From the NCBI RefSeq assembly GCF_947488565.1, contig NZ_CANKZC010000004.1, positions 414,065 to 478,064 of the forward strand: a DNA stretch of 64,000 nucleotides. The letters are read 5' to 3'. The notes beneath the pieces are model-generated. The model was not told where the DNA came from, did not search any database, and worked only from the letters and a program-made list of their open reading frames with translations. A program made the position numbers and the translations under genes. Of this stretch, positions 9,801 to 17,556 are shown in pieces; position 1 is the stretch's first letter, and every line of letters begins with the position of its first letter. This DNA comes from an uncultured Psychrobacter sp. (GTDB lineage: Bacteria > Pseudomonadota > Gammaproteobacteria > Pseudomonadales > Moraxellaceae).

Positions 9801-9846
9801 CAAAGATGAGACTTCTGGTGGTGTAGGTTTGGGTTATAGCTGGTAA
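6808..9846 (+). CDS. Trimeric autotransporter adhesin (YadA/Hia-like)
   Basis: Surface adhesin of the type V secretion class, 1012 residues. The GTG at 6808 is preferred over the in-frame GTG at 6793 because GAAGGAG lies 6 nt before it and the protein then starts as an extended signal peptide region (VNKIFKKIWNQ). A Ser/Thr/Gly-rich insertion (about 25-55) precedes the hydrophobic core, with likely cleavage after VWA (residue 74). Residues 119-664 are 39 contiguous 14-residue Hep_Hag repeats of the form xSSAVGxxNxASGx. A neck follows (SVGRAGSEKRITNVAG...DAANKRYVDDQ), then a second short head (SIAIGDG...FVLGNN), a second neck, a coiled coil, and the C-terminal membrane anchor ending SVGGAFTKDETSGGVGLGYSW. 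Likely role: adhesion or biofilm formation. No secretion partner is needed beyond Sec and Bam. Confidence 0.95.
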   Translation: MNKIFKKIWNQSLGQVVVTSETAKSAGKTSGVTGSISQTISLSSHSSNSSSNYPMLTLKALVLGMTAISTTVWADTGFDNTDPSYIDLNKNSSDVDLDENPMPSFSTEVGFDNMAGGIFSSAVGSKNQAMHDGSNALGYNNKAFGHQSSAVGSNNNAQTWGTSAIGNGNAALEEYSIAIGNGNVAEGGWSNALGRGNATSGYYSSALGNENTASGENSSAVGYTNIASGENSSAVGYTNESLGLNSSALGNSNSVEGDWSSAVGYNNTAFGENSSAVGSENTASGEYSSAVGRLNTASGNASSAVGYQNVAFYTYSSAVGSNNSASNRYSSALGANNEASEERSSAVGFSNTASSIYSSAVGSENTASGEYSSAVGYTNESSGLNSSALGHNNTASGPLSNALGNGNTASGNSSSALGFSNKASFTNSSAVGNNNTASGRFSSALGHNNTASNRHSSAVGANNTASEERSSAVGVGNEALGTESNALGFLNSAQGDSSSAVGAFNETSDYGSSAMGSGNSAKGDFSSALGSNNIASASNSSALGSDNYASASNSSAVGRSNTASGNISSAIGISNRAVGIASNAVGRSNIASGNASSAVGYKNDADGEYSSALGSFNKATSINSSAVGYRNIASSSFSSVFGSNSRAIAARATAIGHNSLADEVDTVSVGRAGSEKRITNVAGPQNDYDAANKRYVDDQILVIQRNFLVAPQSAMIQPASIGPTPIENEISRFTSAEFATADNASMRSVEGNAIDNNATSVNNAAWQGEGEQSIAIGDGVEASGVQSISIGTGNKVTGDHSGAIGDPSVVSGDNSYSVGNDNTVSGDNTFVLGNNVNTSADNAVVLGNNSSSASSNLDRDRDNTVSVGSASNQRQIINVEDGAADHDAVNVRQLQAEKTNAIETANAYTDTGIATLNNTFQNYEVETDRRFREVDERFDRQGAMSAAMLNMATSTSGLSGKNRIGVGAGFQGSEQAVSVGYQRVIHPNASVSVGGAFTKDETSGGVGLGYSW
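7162..8799 (+). repeat. 39 tandem 42-bp units in the adhesin head
   Basis: The coding sequence is built from 39 exactly in-register 42-bp units with no insertion or gap. Most units encode SSA(V/L)G-x-x-N-x-A-S-G. Copies have diverged, but some blocks are nearly identical: units 12-13 and 18-19 (GSENTASGEYSSAVG), units 9-10 and 19-20 (GYTNES-GLNSSALG), and a block at about 7695 repeated at about 8580. These suggest recent internal duplications. Confidence 0.95.
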
Positions 9847-9862
9847 AGACTCACTAAGCACA

Positions 9863-9895
9863 AACAAGGGATAAATAAATATCCCTTGTTTTTTT
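9863..9895 (+). terminator. Terminator of the adhesin gene
   Basis: Stem AACAAGGGAT (9863-9872) with ATCCCTTGTT (9881-9890), 8-nt loop, then T7. It lies 17 bp after the adhesin stop. Confidence 0.88.
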
Positions 9896-10135
9896 ATAGA
9901 CATGAGCTGCCATCGCAGTTTGATATAAAACAGTCTATTTAACATAATATACATTATGCGAAAACAAACCAACGGTCTTAGACGTTGAGCGTATAATGTT
10001 TTAGTTCAATTATTTGTTATCCAGTTCTGTCTACAAGTCTTGCCATTCATTTCTAAAAGAAATTTATTTCATACTTAAATATCCATATTCCTTCTTAATA
10101 AATATTAATGCTCACATCTATCTCTTATATTCCAG

Positions 10136-10621
10136 CTAACGACAATGCTTCAATAAATGCTCTCGTAACGATGTGCCATCCTCATCTAAGATGACGTCTG
10201 CTACTTGGCAATTTTCTTCATTATCGATGCTATCACATGTCAGCTCATAATAAACATCATTACCTTGCACTAAGCTGACTTTGACCAAACCTTTTGTGGT
10301 CACTGAAAACTGCTTGTCTTGTGCATAGTCAGGATCTTGTGAGCTCCACAACACATCATAACCAATATGACAAGACGCTTGTTCTCTAACAAAGTAAACT
10401 TGCTCAAGCTGCATGGCCGCCTGTAGCTCTGGACTGCCATATTGTTGCAGTACAACCGGATAATCTTGACCTTGATTTCTCGCATCCTGCTGGTACATTT
10501 TGGCAATAGTATTAACTTTCATAGCGAAAACTTTCTGTAACGGCTCAGTTAGATTAGCGCTAGCCGTCATAGCAGAAAACCCTATTATTAGCATTACTAT
10601 GGACAATATCGTTTTTTGCAT
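10136..10621 (-). CDS. Secreted protein of unknown function
   Basis: I do not recognise the family. The product of 161 residues starts with a clear Sec signal peptide (MQKTILSIVMLIIGFSAMTASA, probable cleavage after ASA). The mature part is acidic, with four cysteines that could form disulphides in the periplasm (CHIGYD, LTCDS, ENCQV and CR at the very end). The ATG at 10619-10621 is chosen over the upstream frame opening at 10663 because GGAGG lies 5-6 nt before it and the signal peptide then sits at the N-terminus. It is a stand-alone gene, divergent from the lipoprotein gene at 10777. Confidence 0.75.
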   Translation of the reverse strand: MQKTILSIVMLIIGFSAMTASANLTEPLQKVFAMKVNTIAKMYQQDARNQGQDYPVVLQQYGSPELQAAMQLEQVYFVREQASCHIGYDVLWSSQDPDYAQDKQFSVTTKGLVKVSLVQGNDVYYELTCDSIDNEENCQVADVILDEDGTSLREHLLKHCR

Positions 10622-10776
10622 GGTGTCCTCCATGGATGAGGATATTTTAAGTATTAAATTCATTAAAACACATATAAACTATCATTTTACTGCATAATTG
10701 TTTAGTATTTATATTAGTCTAACTCTTCTTTAATTCCACTTTTATAAAAACAATAAGCTATGATAAGGATATATTT

Positions 10777-11451
10777 ATGATGCCGTCATCTCGTTTTGAT
10801 ATTTCTAAGTCCTATCTTTATAAACTATCAGCCACTGTGTGCTTTGCTTCAATACTGGTTACTACCGGTTGCCAATCTTCTGCTGAGTCAAATGCAACCG
10901 TTACTCATCAATCAAACGGTAACTCATCGACAACAGTTGTCTCAGATATAAGTCAACAAACCCTTAGACAACAAGCGTTACGCATCCAGCGTGCCCTCGC
11001 TAATAATGATTATGCTCGCATTACCAATGATATCCATCCGACACGTGGCGTGCGCTTCTCAATGTACGCTTATGTGCGCTCTGAGTCTGATAAAGTCTTT
11101 AGCCGTGAGCAATATGCACAGTATCTAAAACAGCCTAACATTCGCTTCACTTGGGGCGAACTTGATGGTACTGGCAATCCATTAATAATCTCACTACCAG
11201 AATACCTAGCTACTTGGGTGGACGCGCAAAAGTATAATAATAGCGCCATCAGCATCAATGAATTCCGCCAAACTGGCGGTATGATTAATAATCTAAGAGA
11301 TATCTATCAACACTCGGATGTGGTTGAGTTCTATTATAAAGGGTCTGAAGAATATGACGGTATGGACTGGCGCATCATGCGCTTAGTGTTTGATGACTAT
11401 CAAGGTAAACGCTATTTGGTCGCTATTATTAATGACCAATGGACAGTTTGA
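10777..11451 (+). CDS. Putative lipoprotein of unknown function
   Basis: Product of 224 residues with a signal sequence ending in a lipobox-like LVTTGC (Cys at about residue 33), then a Ser/Thr/Asn-rich linker, so probably an outer- or inner-membrane lipoprotein. The folded part begins near QALRIQRALANNDYARI and contains THPTRGVRFSMYAY-like and RFTWGELDGTG segments; the C-terminus is MRLVFDDYQGKRYLVAIINDQWTV. This layout resembles small envelope proteins with an NTF2- or SnoaL-like fold, but I cannot assign a family. AAGGA lies about 8 nt before the ATG at 10777. It is a single gene closed by the hairpin at 11492. Confidence 0.75.
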   Translation: MMPSSRFDISKSYLYKLSATVCFASILVTTGCQSSAESNATVTHQSNGNSSTTVVSDISQQTLRQQALRIQRALANNDYARITNDIHPTRGVRFSMYAYVRSESDKVFSREQYAQYLKQPNIRFTWGELDGTGNPLIISLPEYLATWVDAQKYNNSAISINEFRQTGGMINNLRDIYQHSDVVEFYYKGSEEYDGMDWRIMRLVFDDYQGKRYLVAIINDQWTV

Positions 11452-11491
11452 TCAACAATTAAGCATATGATTTTATAGTCAAATTTCATTA

Positions 11492-11531
11492 AAAAAGGGC
11501 AATGCATCGTATATGATGCACTGCCCTTTTT
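11492..11531. terminator. Bidirectional terminator
   Basis: AAAAAGGGCA (11492-11501) pairs with TGCCCTTTTT (11522-11531), and TGCATC with GATGCA inside, with one A/C mismatch. T runs occur on both strands, serving the convergent lipoprotein gene and the mtfA-like gene. Confidence 0.85.
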
Positions 11532-11570
11532 GTTTGTTGTTATGGCTAAATATTCATTTTTTTATATAAA

Positions 11571-12314
11571 TCATAGTGGTGTTTGGCGAAAGAACTTGAC
11601 CATAATCTCATAAATATCAGGATAAGCGTCTATCAGTTTTTGCGGGGTCTCAAAAAATACTTCGCTAAGTACCGCAAAGAACTCAGCCGGATTGGTCGCA
11701 CCGTAGCGATCCAAGCCTGATTTACGATGCTTTTGAAAGTCTTCAAAGTCGCGGCTCATAATTGTCGTCCAGCGCGTTGGATCCATATCCGGCTGCATGG
11801 GCGGGAAGCCATTGGCGCGGCCATTAAGCATATCAAGCTTATGCACAAACTCGTGAATGACGACATTATGACCATCGCGCTCGCCTGAATGCTTGGCATC
11901 CTTCCATGATAAAACCACAGGCCCACGCTGCCATGCCTCCCCGCTTCGATGTTGCTGGCCTTCATGAACAATACCAAACTCATCTACTGTTTTGGTCTCG
12001 CTTTTGTATGAACCAGGATAGATGATGACTGACGACCAGCCAGCGTACCACTCAAGTCCTAAATTTAAGATAGGCAGACAAGCTTGCAAGGCAATAGACT
12101 GCTTAACAGCATCGGTAATCTCAAAGCCTTGAGCGCCGTTAATAGATTTGTCGTCCAAAAACAATGTCGCCAAATCAAACAAACGAGACATCTCATCCTT
12201 GTCTAGTCTATCGAGTATCACAATACGCTTGGCAGCTTGCGTCCAGTCAGCCTCGGTAAATTCACTATTATCCAGTATTCGCTGCTCGCGCCAGTCTTTT
12301 ATTATTTCAAACAT
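11571..12314 (-). CDS. mtfA: MtfA-family zinc peptidase (M90)
   Basis: Cytoplasmic zinc metallopeptidase family; in E. coli MtfA binds the glucose repressor Mlc and affects ptsG expression. The 247-residue protein carries HEFVHKLD at 154-161, the HExxH zinc site with the family's conserved following Asp, and a downstream NPAEFFAVLSEVFFE that would give the third zinc ligand. The length is close to that of E. coli MtfA (265). It starts 23 bp after the stop of the upstream sodium:solute symporter gene on the same strand, so the two are probably an operon. An Mlc partner is not seen in the window, so its regulatory role here is open. Confidence 0.88.
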   Translation of the reverse strand: MFEIIKDWREQRILDNSEFTEADWTQAAKRIVILDRLDKDEMSRLFDLATLFLDDKSINGAQGFEITDAVKQSIALQACLPILNLGLEWYAGWSSVIIYPGSYKSETKTVDEFGIVHEGQQHRSGEAWQRGPVVLSWKDAKHSGERDGHNVVIHEFVHKLDMLNGRANGFPPMQPDMDPTRWTTIMSRDFEDFQKHRKSGLDRYGATNPAEFFAVLSEVFFETPQKLIDAYPDIYEIMVKFFRQTPL

Positions 12315-12337
12315 GATTTTTCCTATTTTATATATTC

Positions 12338-13945
12338 TTATATAAAGATTGACAGTAAGTATAAAGACCCTAAAGTAGCGATGAAAAATACAACCAATAA
12401 CCAGCTAATATTATCCACTTTACCTGGGATCAGATACCAGCCATCTTGTTTAACTGGTAGGTTTTGCTCTCGATACATTTTTTTCTGACCTTTAATAGTA
12501 TAAACGGAAAGCTCACTTTGACGACCATCTAATAACAGACTGGCACCAATAGAAACTGGTACGTTAATGATGAAACCGATAGCACAATACCAAGGCCAAG
12601 CAATATTAGTTTGCGTAGCTGCGACCCAAACTGCTAAAAATCCTGCTACCACTCCAATCAGCAATCCTCGCTCTGTCGTATGCTGAGAGTAGAAACCAAG
12701 AGCATACATACTCAACTTAGCACCAACAAAATAAGAGCCTACTTTGGTTAATAACTGCAATACCGAACCTTCACTTTGAGCAAAAAGAATGGCCGGCACG
12801 ACAATCAGTCCTGCCCAAAACACTGTAAACCAGCGTGATGCCTTTAGATAATGGTTTGAGGATGCCTCCTTTTTAAAGTACTTTTCATAAAAATCCAAAG
12901 TAGTGACTGTGGCCAAAGAGTTAAGTGCCGAATCAAGACTTGAAAGAGACGCGGCTATCACGGCAGCGGTAATAATTCCTAGTAATCCTGGTAATCCCGT
13001 ATCGGCTGCAAACTGCAGAACAATAGTATTGTTATTGTCAAATTCTTGACCGTTGTAATAGCTGTAAAACAATACACCCAATAGTAAGAATAAAAAGTAT
13101 ATAAAGAATGCTATAAATCCCATCAATAAAAAGGACTTTTTGGCATCACCAATACTCTTAGCCGCAAGCGCGCGTTGCACGACCATCTGATTGGCGCCAT
13201 AGACCGTAGTATGATAAAGAACCATAGCCACGACACCCGTCCATACGGTGGCTTCTACTTTAGTATCAAGAGAAAAATCTAAAATATTCATTTTCCCCTG
13301 AGCTTTTAACTCTGAGAGAGTTGACATTAACGGTTGAGGCAAATCAGTTAGTAAGAAATAAAAAATAATAACAGCACCTACCATCAAAATAATAGACTGA
13401 ATGACGTCAGTCCAAATGACCGCAGTGATTCCACCCATTAAAGTATAGACCAAAGCCACTATGGTAATAACCACGATAGCAATATTAACCTCTATACCAA
13501 TAATAAAGCTGACGACCAATGCTGTAGCGTACAGTACGGCTGCTGAAGACAACGTTTGCGTCATCATAAAAATGATCGACATGACGCTACGGGCTTTTTT
13601 ACCAAAGCGTTTTTCCTGATAGTCATATATTGATGCCACGCCACTATTGTAAAAAAATGGCAAAAATAGTGTGATGACTAAAAATATCACTATAGGATAA
13701 TTGATGTGAATCATCATGACCCCAAGGCCACTTCCATATGACCAAGCCGGACCACCCAAAAACGACATGGCACTCACATAGGTCGCTAGCACTGAAAGAC
13801 CAATAGCCCACCAAGGTATGGTTTTACTACCCAGATAATAGTTTTCAGCACTATTGATGTCTTTACTGAACATCAAACCCATGAATACGTTACCGATAAG
13901 ATAGACAATCAAAATTGTCCAATTAAGTAGTCCAAAATCTTCCAT
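12338..13945 (-). CDS. Sodium:solute symporter (SSS family)
   Basis: Inner-membrane Na+-coupled symporter of 535 residues with about 13 hydrophobic segments. The family signature is visible: SAENYYLGSKTIPWWAIGLSV followed by SAMSFLGGPAWSYGSG, and later GGITAVIWTDVIQSIIL and AASLSSLDSALNSLATVTTLD. It is closest in style to the glucose/iodide/multivitamin branch, but the substrate cannot be named from sequence. The ATG at 13943-13945 gives MEDFGLLNWTILIVY, a normal family start. It is first of a probable two-gene operon with mtfA. Confidence 0.9.
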   Translation of the reverse strand: MEDFGLLNWTILIVYLIGNVFMGLMFSKDINSAENYYLGSKTIPWWAIGLSVLATYVSAMSFLGGPAWSYGSGLGVMMIHINYPIVIFLVITLFLPFFYNSGVASIYDYQEKRFGKKARSVMSIIFMMTQTLSSAAVLYATALVVSFIIGIEVNIAIVVITIVALVYTLMGGITAVIWTDVIQSIILMVGAVIIFYFLLTDLPQPLMSTLSELKAQGKMNILDFSLDTKVEATVWTGVVAMVLYHTTVYGANQMVVQRALAAKSIGDAKKSFLLMGFIAFFIYFLFLLLGVLFYSYYNGQEFDNNNTIVLQFAADTGLPGLLGIITAAVIAASLSSLDSALNSLATVTTLDFYEKYFKKEASSNHYLKASRWFTVFWAGLIVVPAILFAQSEGSVLQLLTKVGSYFVGAKLSMYALGFYSQHTTERGLLIGVVAGFLAVWVAATQTNIAWPWYCAIGFIINVPVSIGASLLLDGRQSELSVYTIKGQKKMYREQNLPVKQDGWYLIPGKVDNISWLLVVFFIATLGSLYLLSIFI

Positions 13946-14330
13946 GACAGTAATCGCTTTTAGTCTAAACCCTACTCGTGACTTGTTTTCAACTTATTGA
14001 TTTTAAATAAATTATAAATAGAAAATTTTGGAGATGATGATAAGTTATTAGCAGAATTAGGGTTTTATTGAATTTAAGATTGCTCTGTTTATTGTCTAAC
14101 AATTAAACATTTATTGTCTAGCACCCATTATGTAACGCTTAGTAGACGTTGTATGGTTAGTATTAGATATTGGCTATACATGGCTTACGTTTAGTTACTT
14201 GCATACGGTCAATATAGCTTATAAATTATGATGAGATATTAAGAAAAGCATTGCACTTTTTAACCAAACTGTAGATACCTTATCTATGCTCCAAACAATA
14301 CCAACAACAATTAACGCTTAGGAAAACACT
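13946..14330. other. Intergenic divergent promoter region
   Basis: A 385-bp spacer between the divergent symporter and HAD genes. It must hold both promoters. A good Shine-Dalgarno (TTAGGAAA) precedes the HAD start. No hairpin or open frame of note. Confidence 0.45.
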
Positions 14331-15005
14331 ATGACACCTTCTGCCCTATTTATTGGCTCAATCGGCGTACTGGCCGAAACCTCTGACATTCAGCGTCGCG
14401 CCTACAATCAAGCCTTAAAAGAGGCTGGACTTGATTGGCAGTGGGACAAAGATACCTATCGAGATTTACTAACTGATTCTGGTGGGGTCAAGCGTTTATC
14501 ACGTCTTAATAAAGAAAAAGAGGCCAACCTTAGCGATGATGACATTCAGCGTATTCATGCGCGCAAAACAGAGTTGGCGCGTCAAGAAATAGTCAACGAA
14601 AGTGTTGCTTTGCGTCCAGGAGTTGCTGAATTAGTCAAGCACGCGTTAGACCAAGACATGAAAGTGGCTCTAGTGACATCGACGTATCAGGTAAATATCG
14701 ACGCGATTGCAAAAGCCGCAGGTGATGATTTGCCACTGGAAAAATTTAGCGCCGTATTTACCAGAGACGATGCAGAAAATAATAAGCCTGCGCCAGACGT
14801 TTATCTTGAGGCCTTAAAACGTCTTTCACTAGACAGTAGCGAAGTGATCGCTATTGAAGACAGCTCACCCTCCTTACATGCCGCCAAGCAGGCAGGAATA
14901 TACACGGTAGTAACTCCAGGTAAATTCACTGATCAGCAAGATTTTAGCAAAGCCGATCAGCAGCTAACCTCTCTTGAAGGGTTTGAGTTAACGATTCCTG
15001 AGTAA
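14331..15005 (+). CDS. HAD-superfamily protein without the nucleophile Asp
   Basis: A 224-residue protein of the HAD subfamily I (beta-phosphoglucomutase/CbbY-like) type. Motif I, normally FDxDGTL, reads here F7-I-G-S-I-G-V-L14, so both catalytic aspartates are replaced (Gly9, Ile11). The rest is canonical: motif II VALVTST (Thr116/Ser117), motif III Lys152 in NNKPAPDVYLEAL, and motif IV IEDSSPSLHAA (Glu176/Asp177). The cap domain covers about 20-90. Without the nucleophile it should not act as a phosphatase or mutase by the usual mechanism; it may bind a phosphate ligand or a partner. It is 54 bp upstream of the ATP-grasp gene on the same strand, probably one transcript. Confidence 0.87.
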   Translation: MTPSALFIGSIGVLAETSDIQRRAYNQALKEAGLDWQWDKDTYRDLLTDSGGVKRLSRLNKEKEANLSDDDIQRIHARKTELARQEIVNESVALRPGVAELVKHALDQDMKVALVTSTYQVNIDAIAKAAGDDLPLEKFSAVFTRDDAENNKPAPDVYLEALKRLSLDSSEVIAIEDSSPSLHAAKQAGIYTVVTPGKFTDQQDFSKADQQLTSLEGFELTIPE

Positions 15006-15059
15006 GCGATCTACATACACTGTTTATAAGTATGTTACCTAAACCTATAAAGCTGGCGA

Positions 15060-16172
15060 ATGCAAATGCATCTGTCAGCTTTAAATTTATATAGTGTAGT
15101 CATTCATAACATCATAAATAATAAAGGGGAACGAGTCATCATATCAAAACGCGTTATTCTTCATCTAGTAGGCTCTCCTACCGATCAGTTTTATTGTGAT
15201 CTGTCACGTTTCTACGCCGATAACTGCATTCGCGCCTTAGCAGACCCAGCACGTTATACCTTTCAGATCGCTTATATCACGCCAAACAAAAAATGGTGTT
15301 TTCCTGCCTCACTAGATGACGCGGACATTACCGCTGCTAAGGCGCTATCCTTAGCTGAAGCTGTGCAGGTTTTATCGAAACAACATATCGACATTGCTTT
15401 GCCACAGATGTTTTGTCGTTCAGGTATGACAGATTATCGTGCACTATTGGATTTACTCAATATTCCTTATGTAGGCAATACGCCAGAGCTGATGGCGCTC
15501 ACTGCGGATAAAGCCAAAGCCAAAGCTGTGGTTGCAGCTGCTGGCGTGGTAGTACCTGAGAGTGAGCTGCTACGGCTAGGAGATAAGCCGAGTTTCAAAC
15601 CTCCCGTGGTGGTCAAGCCAGCCCAAGCAGACAATTCCTTAGGCGTGACGCTAGTTAACACCGAAGCTGAATATGCAACTGCACTAGAAATGGCCTTTGC
15701 TGAGTCGGATGAGGTATTGGTTGAGCGCTTTATTGAGCTTGGACGAGAAATACGTTGCGGCATTATTGAGAAAAAAGGAGAGCTGATTTGTCTACCGCTA
15801 GAAGAATACCGTATGGATGCCCAAACGCACCCTATCCGCGCCTATTCCAGCAAGTTAACAGAAGATGCTCAAGGGGGTTTGGCATTTGCTGGCAAGGACA
15901 GTACTCAAACATGGCTGGTCAATACTGATGATCCGGACATTACTCGGGTTTGGGAGGCTGCAAAACTGAGCCATCGAGCATTAGGATGCCGTCATTACAG
16001 TCTGTTTGATTTTCGCATCGATAGCCAAGGTAAGCCCTGGTTTTTAGAGGCGGGCTTGTACTGCTCTTTTGCACCTAAAAGTGTTATTCCGACCATGGTA
16101 AAAGAGACAGGAATCACATTAAGCGCATTTTTTCAGCAAATGGTTGATGAGACTTTAGCAAAACCAAAATAG
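15060..16172 (+). CDS. D-Ala-D-Ala-ligase-like ATP-grasp protein
   Basis: ATP-grasp protein of up to 370 residues, related to Ddl. The central and C-terminal parts look like Ddl: VVVKPAQADNSLGVTLV (phosphate-binding loop region), EVLVERFIELGREIRCGII, and FDFRIDSQGKPWFLEAGLYC. The N-terminal Ddl signature (GGxSxEREVSL) is absent, replaced by HLVGSPTDQFYCDLSRFYA. The ExN metal motif reads E-A-G, so one Mg2+ ligand is altered. It is unlikely to be the cell-wall ligase; another amino-acid or peptide ligation is possible. The start is uncertain: the best Shine-Dalgarno (AAAGGGG at about 15125) is followed by an ATA where homologues would be expected to start (SKRVILHLVG), while ATGs lie only upstream at 15060 and 15066. 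Confidence 0.8.
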   Translation: MQMHLSALNLYSVVIHNIINNKGERVIISKRVILHLVGSPTDQFYCDLSRFYADNCIRALADPARYTFQIAYITPNKKWCFPASLDDADITAAKALSLAEAVQVLSKQHIDIALPQMFCRSGMTDYRALLDLLNIPYVGNTPELMALTADKAKAKAVVAAAGVVVPESELLRLGDKPSFKPPVVVKPAQADNSLGVTLVNTEAEYATALEMAFAESDEVLVERFIELGREIRCGIIEKKGELICLPLEEYRMDAQTHPIRAYSSKLTEDAQGGLAFAGKDSTQTWLVNTDDPDITRVWEAAKLSHRALGCRHYSLFDFRIDSQGKPWFLEAGLYCSFAPKSVIPTMVKETGITLSAFFQQMVDETLAKPK

Positions 16173-16186
16173 TGTTTATGTATCTG

Positions 16187-17194
16187 CTAACTTATTGAGG
16201 GAGAAATAGCACTTCCTGCTTGCAACTTGCGCATACGCTCCAGCATATCGACACCAAGCTGGCGATAGATGTCCAGTATATCAATCAACACCCAATTCTC
16301 AACTAACAGATCACCATCGCGGCGCCACCAGTCCATTACGTTCATGGTAATCTTCTTATTGGTAGCCGGCATACCTAGCCAGCCGCCACCGCTTTGGGTA
16401 CCGCTCATAGAGGGCACACCGCTTGATACTGCGTAATTACCCTCAGCAAAGCGAACATCGGTAATCACATCACGATCAGGAAAAGCCATCACAAAATCAT
16501 GCTGATGACCTTGTTGAAACCCTGCGATGCCGCGAGTCGTACCGATACCGCACGGGCCATACCAGTTCATGTTAGGGTGCCAAAAACGTTCAATCGCCAT
16601 CGACTCGAGAGTTTTTCCATCAAACTCCATAAGCCCTGCTAACATATCATTGACCAGTGTTAATGTGGTTTTTGAGTCCTCAGGCGATTGAGGGTCGTAT
16701 AGCATGCCATCTTGAGTTGCCGGACTGGGCACAAATAAATCGCTACCTAAACTTGGCGGCAGCGGATTAACTCCGGCCTGAGCCATTAGCATAGGAATAT
16801 CGATTAAAATCTGCGCCTCAACTAGCCCTGAATCATCGACCTGATATACCTCACCAAAACGCAAAGTTGCGCGCTTTCCTGTTGCAGGAATGCCAAGCCA
16901 TGGCTGGCAAAAGCTCATCTCATAATGACCAGTGATACCGACCCAGATAGCGCCTTCATCCTCACCCGTGACCATAATATCTTCGCGACGGGCAATATCA
17001 GTAAAGCTCTCGAACAGTGGTCCAAAATAGTTTTCAATGGCACCGTCACGATCTTGATTGTCAAAGGGATAGGCTATTTTGAAACGTGCCTCTGCAGGCC
17101 AATGTTTTGCCATTACCTTATGTATATCAGCACCAGCGGTAAACAGCTCTTGTCGCCACTGTTGAACGTGATATTTGGCTTCTTGCATTTTCAT
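16187..17194 (-). CDS. Double SnoaL-like (ester cyclase-type) protein
   Basis: A 335-residue protein with two NTF2/SnoaL-like halves, recognisable from recurring pieces: an N-terminal half with FTDIARREDIMVTGEDEGAIW and WLGIPATGKRATLRFGEVYQV, and a second half with WHPNMNWYGPCGIGTTRGIAGF and GGWLGMPATNKKITMNVMDWWRR. SnoaL-like proteins include polyketide cyclases and many small hydrolase- or isomerase-like enzymes; the substrate here is unknown. The ATG at 17192-17194 is favoured by a GAGAG 5 nt upstream; the frame opens at 17206. It converges with the ATP-grasp gene, with only 14 bp between stops, and is divergent from the pxpA-amidase pair. Confidence 0.8.
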   Translation of the reverse strand: MKMQEAKYHVQQWRQELFTAGADIHKVMAKHWPAEARFKIAYPFDNQDRDGAIENYFGPLFESFTDIARREDIMVTGEDEGAIWVGITGHYEMSFCQPWLGIPATGKRATLRFGEVYQVDDSGLVEAQILIDIPMLMAQAGVNPLPPSLGSDLFVPSPATQDGMLYDPQSPEDSKTTLTLVNDMLAGLMEFDGKTLESMAIERFWHPNMNWYGPCGIGTTRGIAGFQQGHQHDFVMAFPDRDVITDVRFAEGNYAVSSGVPSMSGTQSGGGWLGMPATNKKITMNVMDWWRRDGDLLVENWVLIDILDIYRQLGVDMLERMRKLQAGSAISPSIS

Positions 17195-17556
17195 AATTGC
17201 TCTCATCTTGTTGTATTGATTCTATAGTGCTCATTTATAGCTGCTATCATTTAATCTTAATGGCACATGGAATGGACTTTACACGGCTAATGACTTACTA
17301 CTGTAAGCTTACCTTCTTCAAAAAAACTTAAATTAAAAATTACATTGTAATATATCTCTCTTCTATCAAAGCGTCTATGATTAAAGTACATGTCCTAGAG
17401 CTACGCATGAAGCTTTTATAACAATAAACCTTTTTGCTTTAGCTACTACCTGTACCGCTTTGACTTTGCGCAACCCTCATTCATAAATGGTTTTAATAAT
17501 ATTCATATAGCTTTTTAATGGACATAAACATAAAGATATTGCTAAGGAGCTTTTCG
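17195..17556. other. Intergenic divergent promoter region
   Basis: A 362-bp A/T-rich spacer between the SnoaL-like gene (minus) and the pxpA-like gene (plus). It should carry both promoters. I see no clear hairpin or operator palindrome. Confidence 0.45.
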
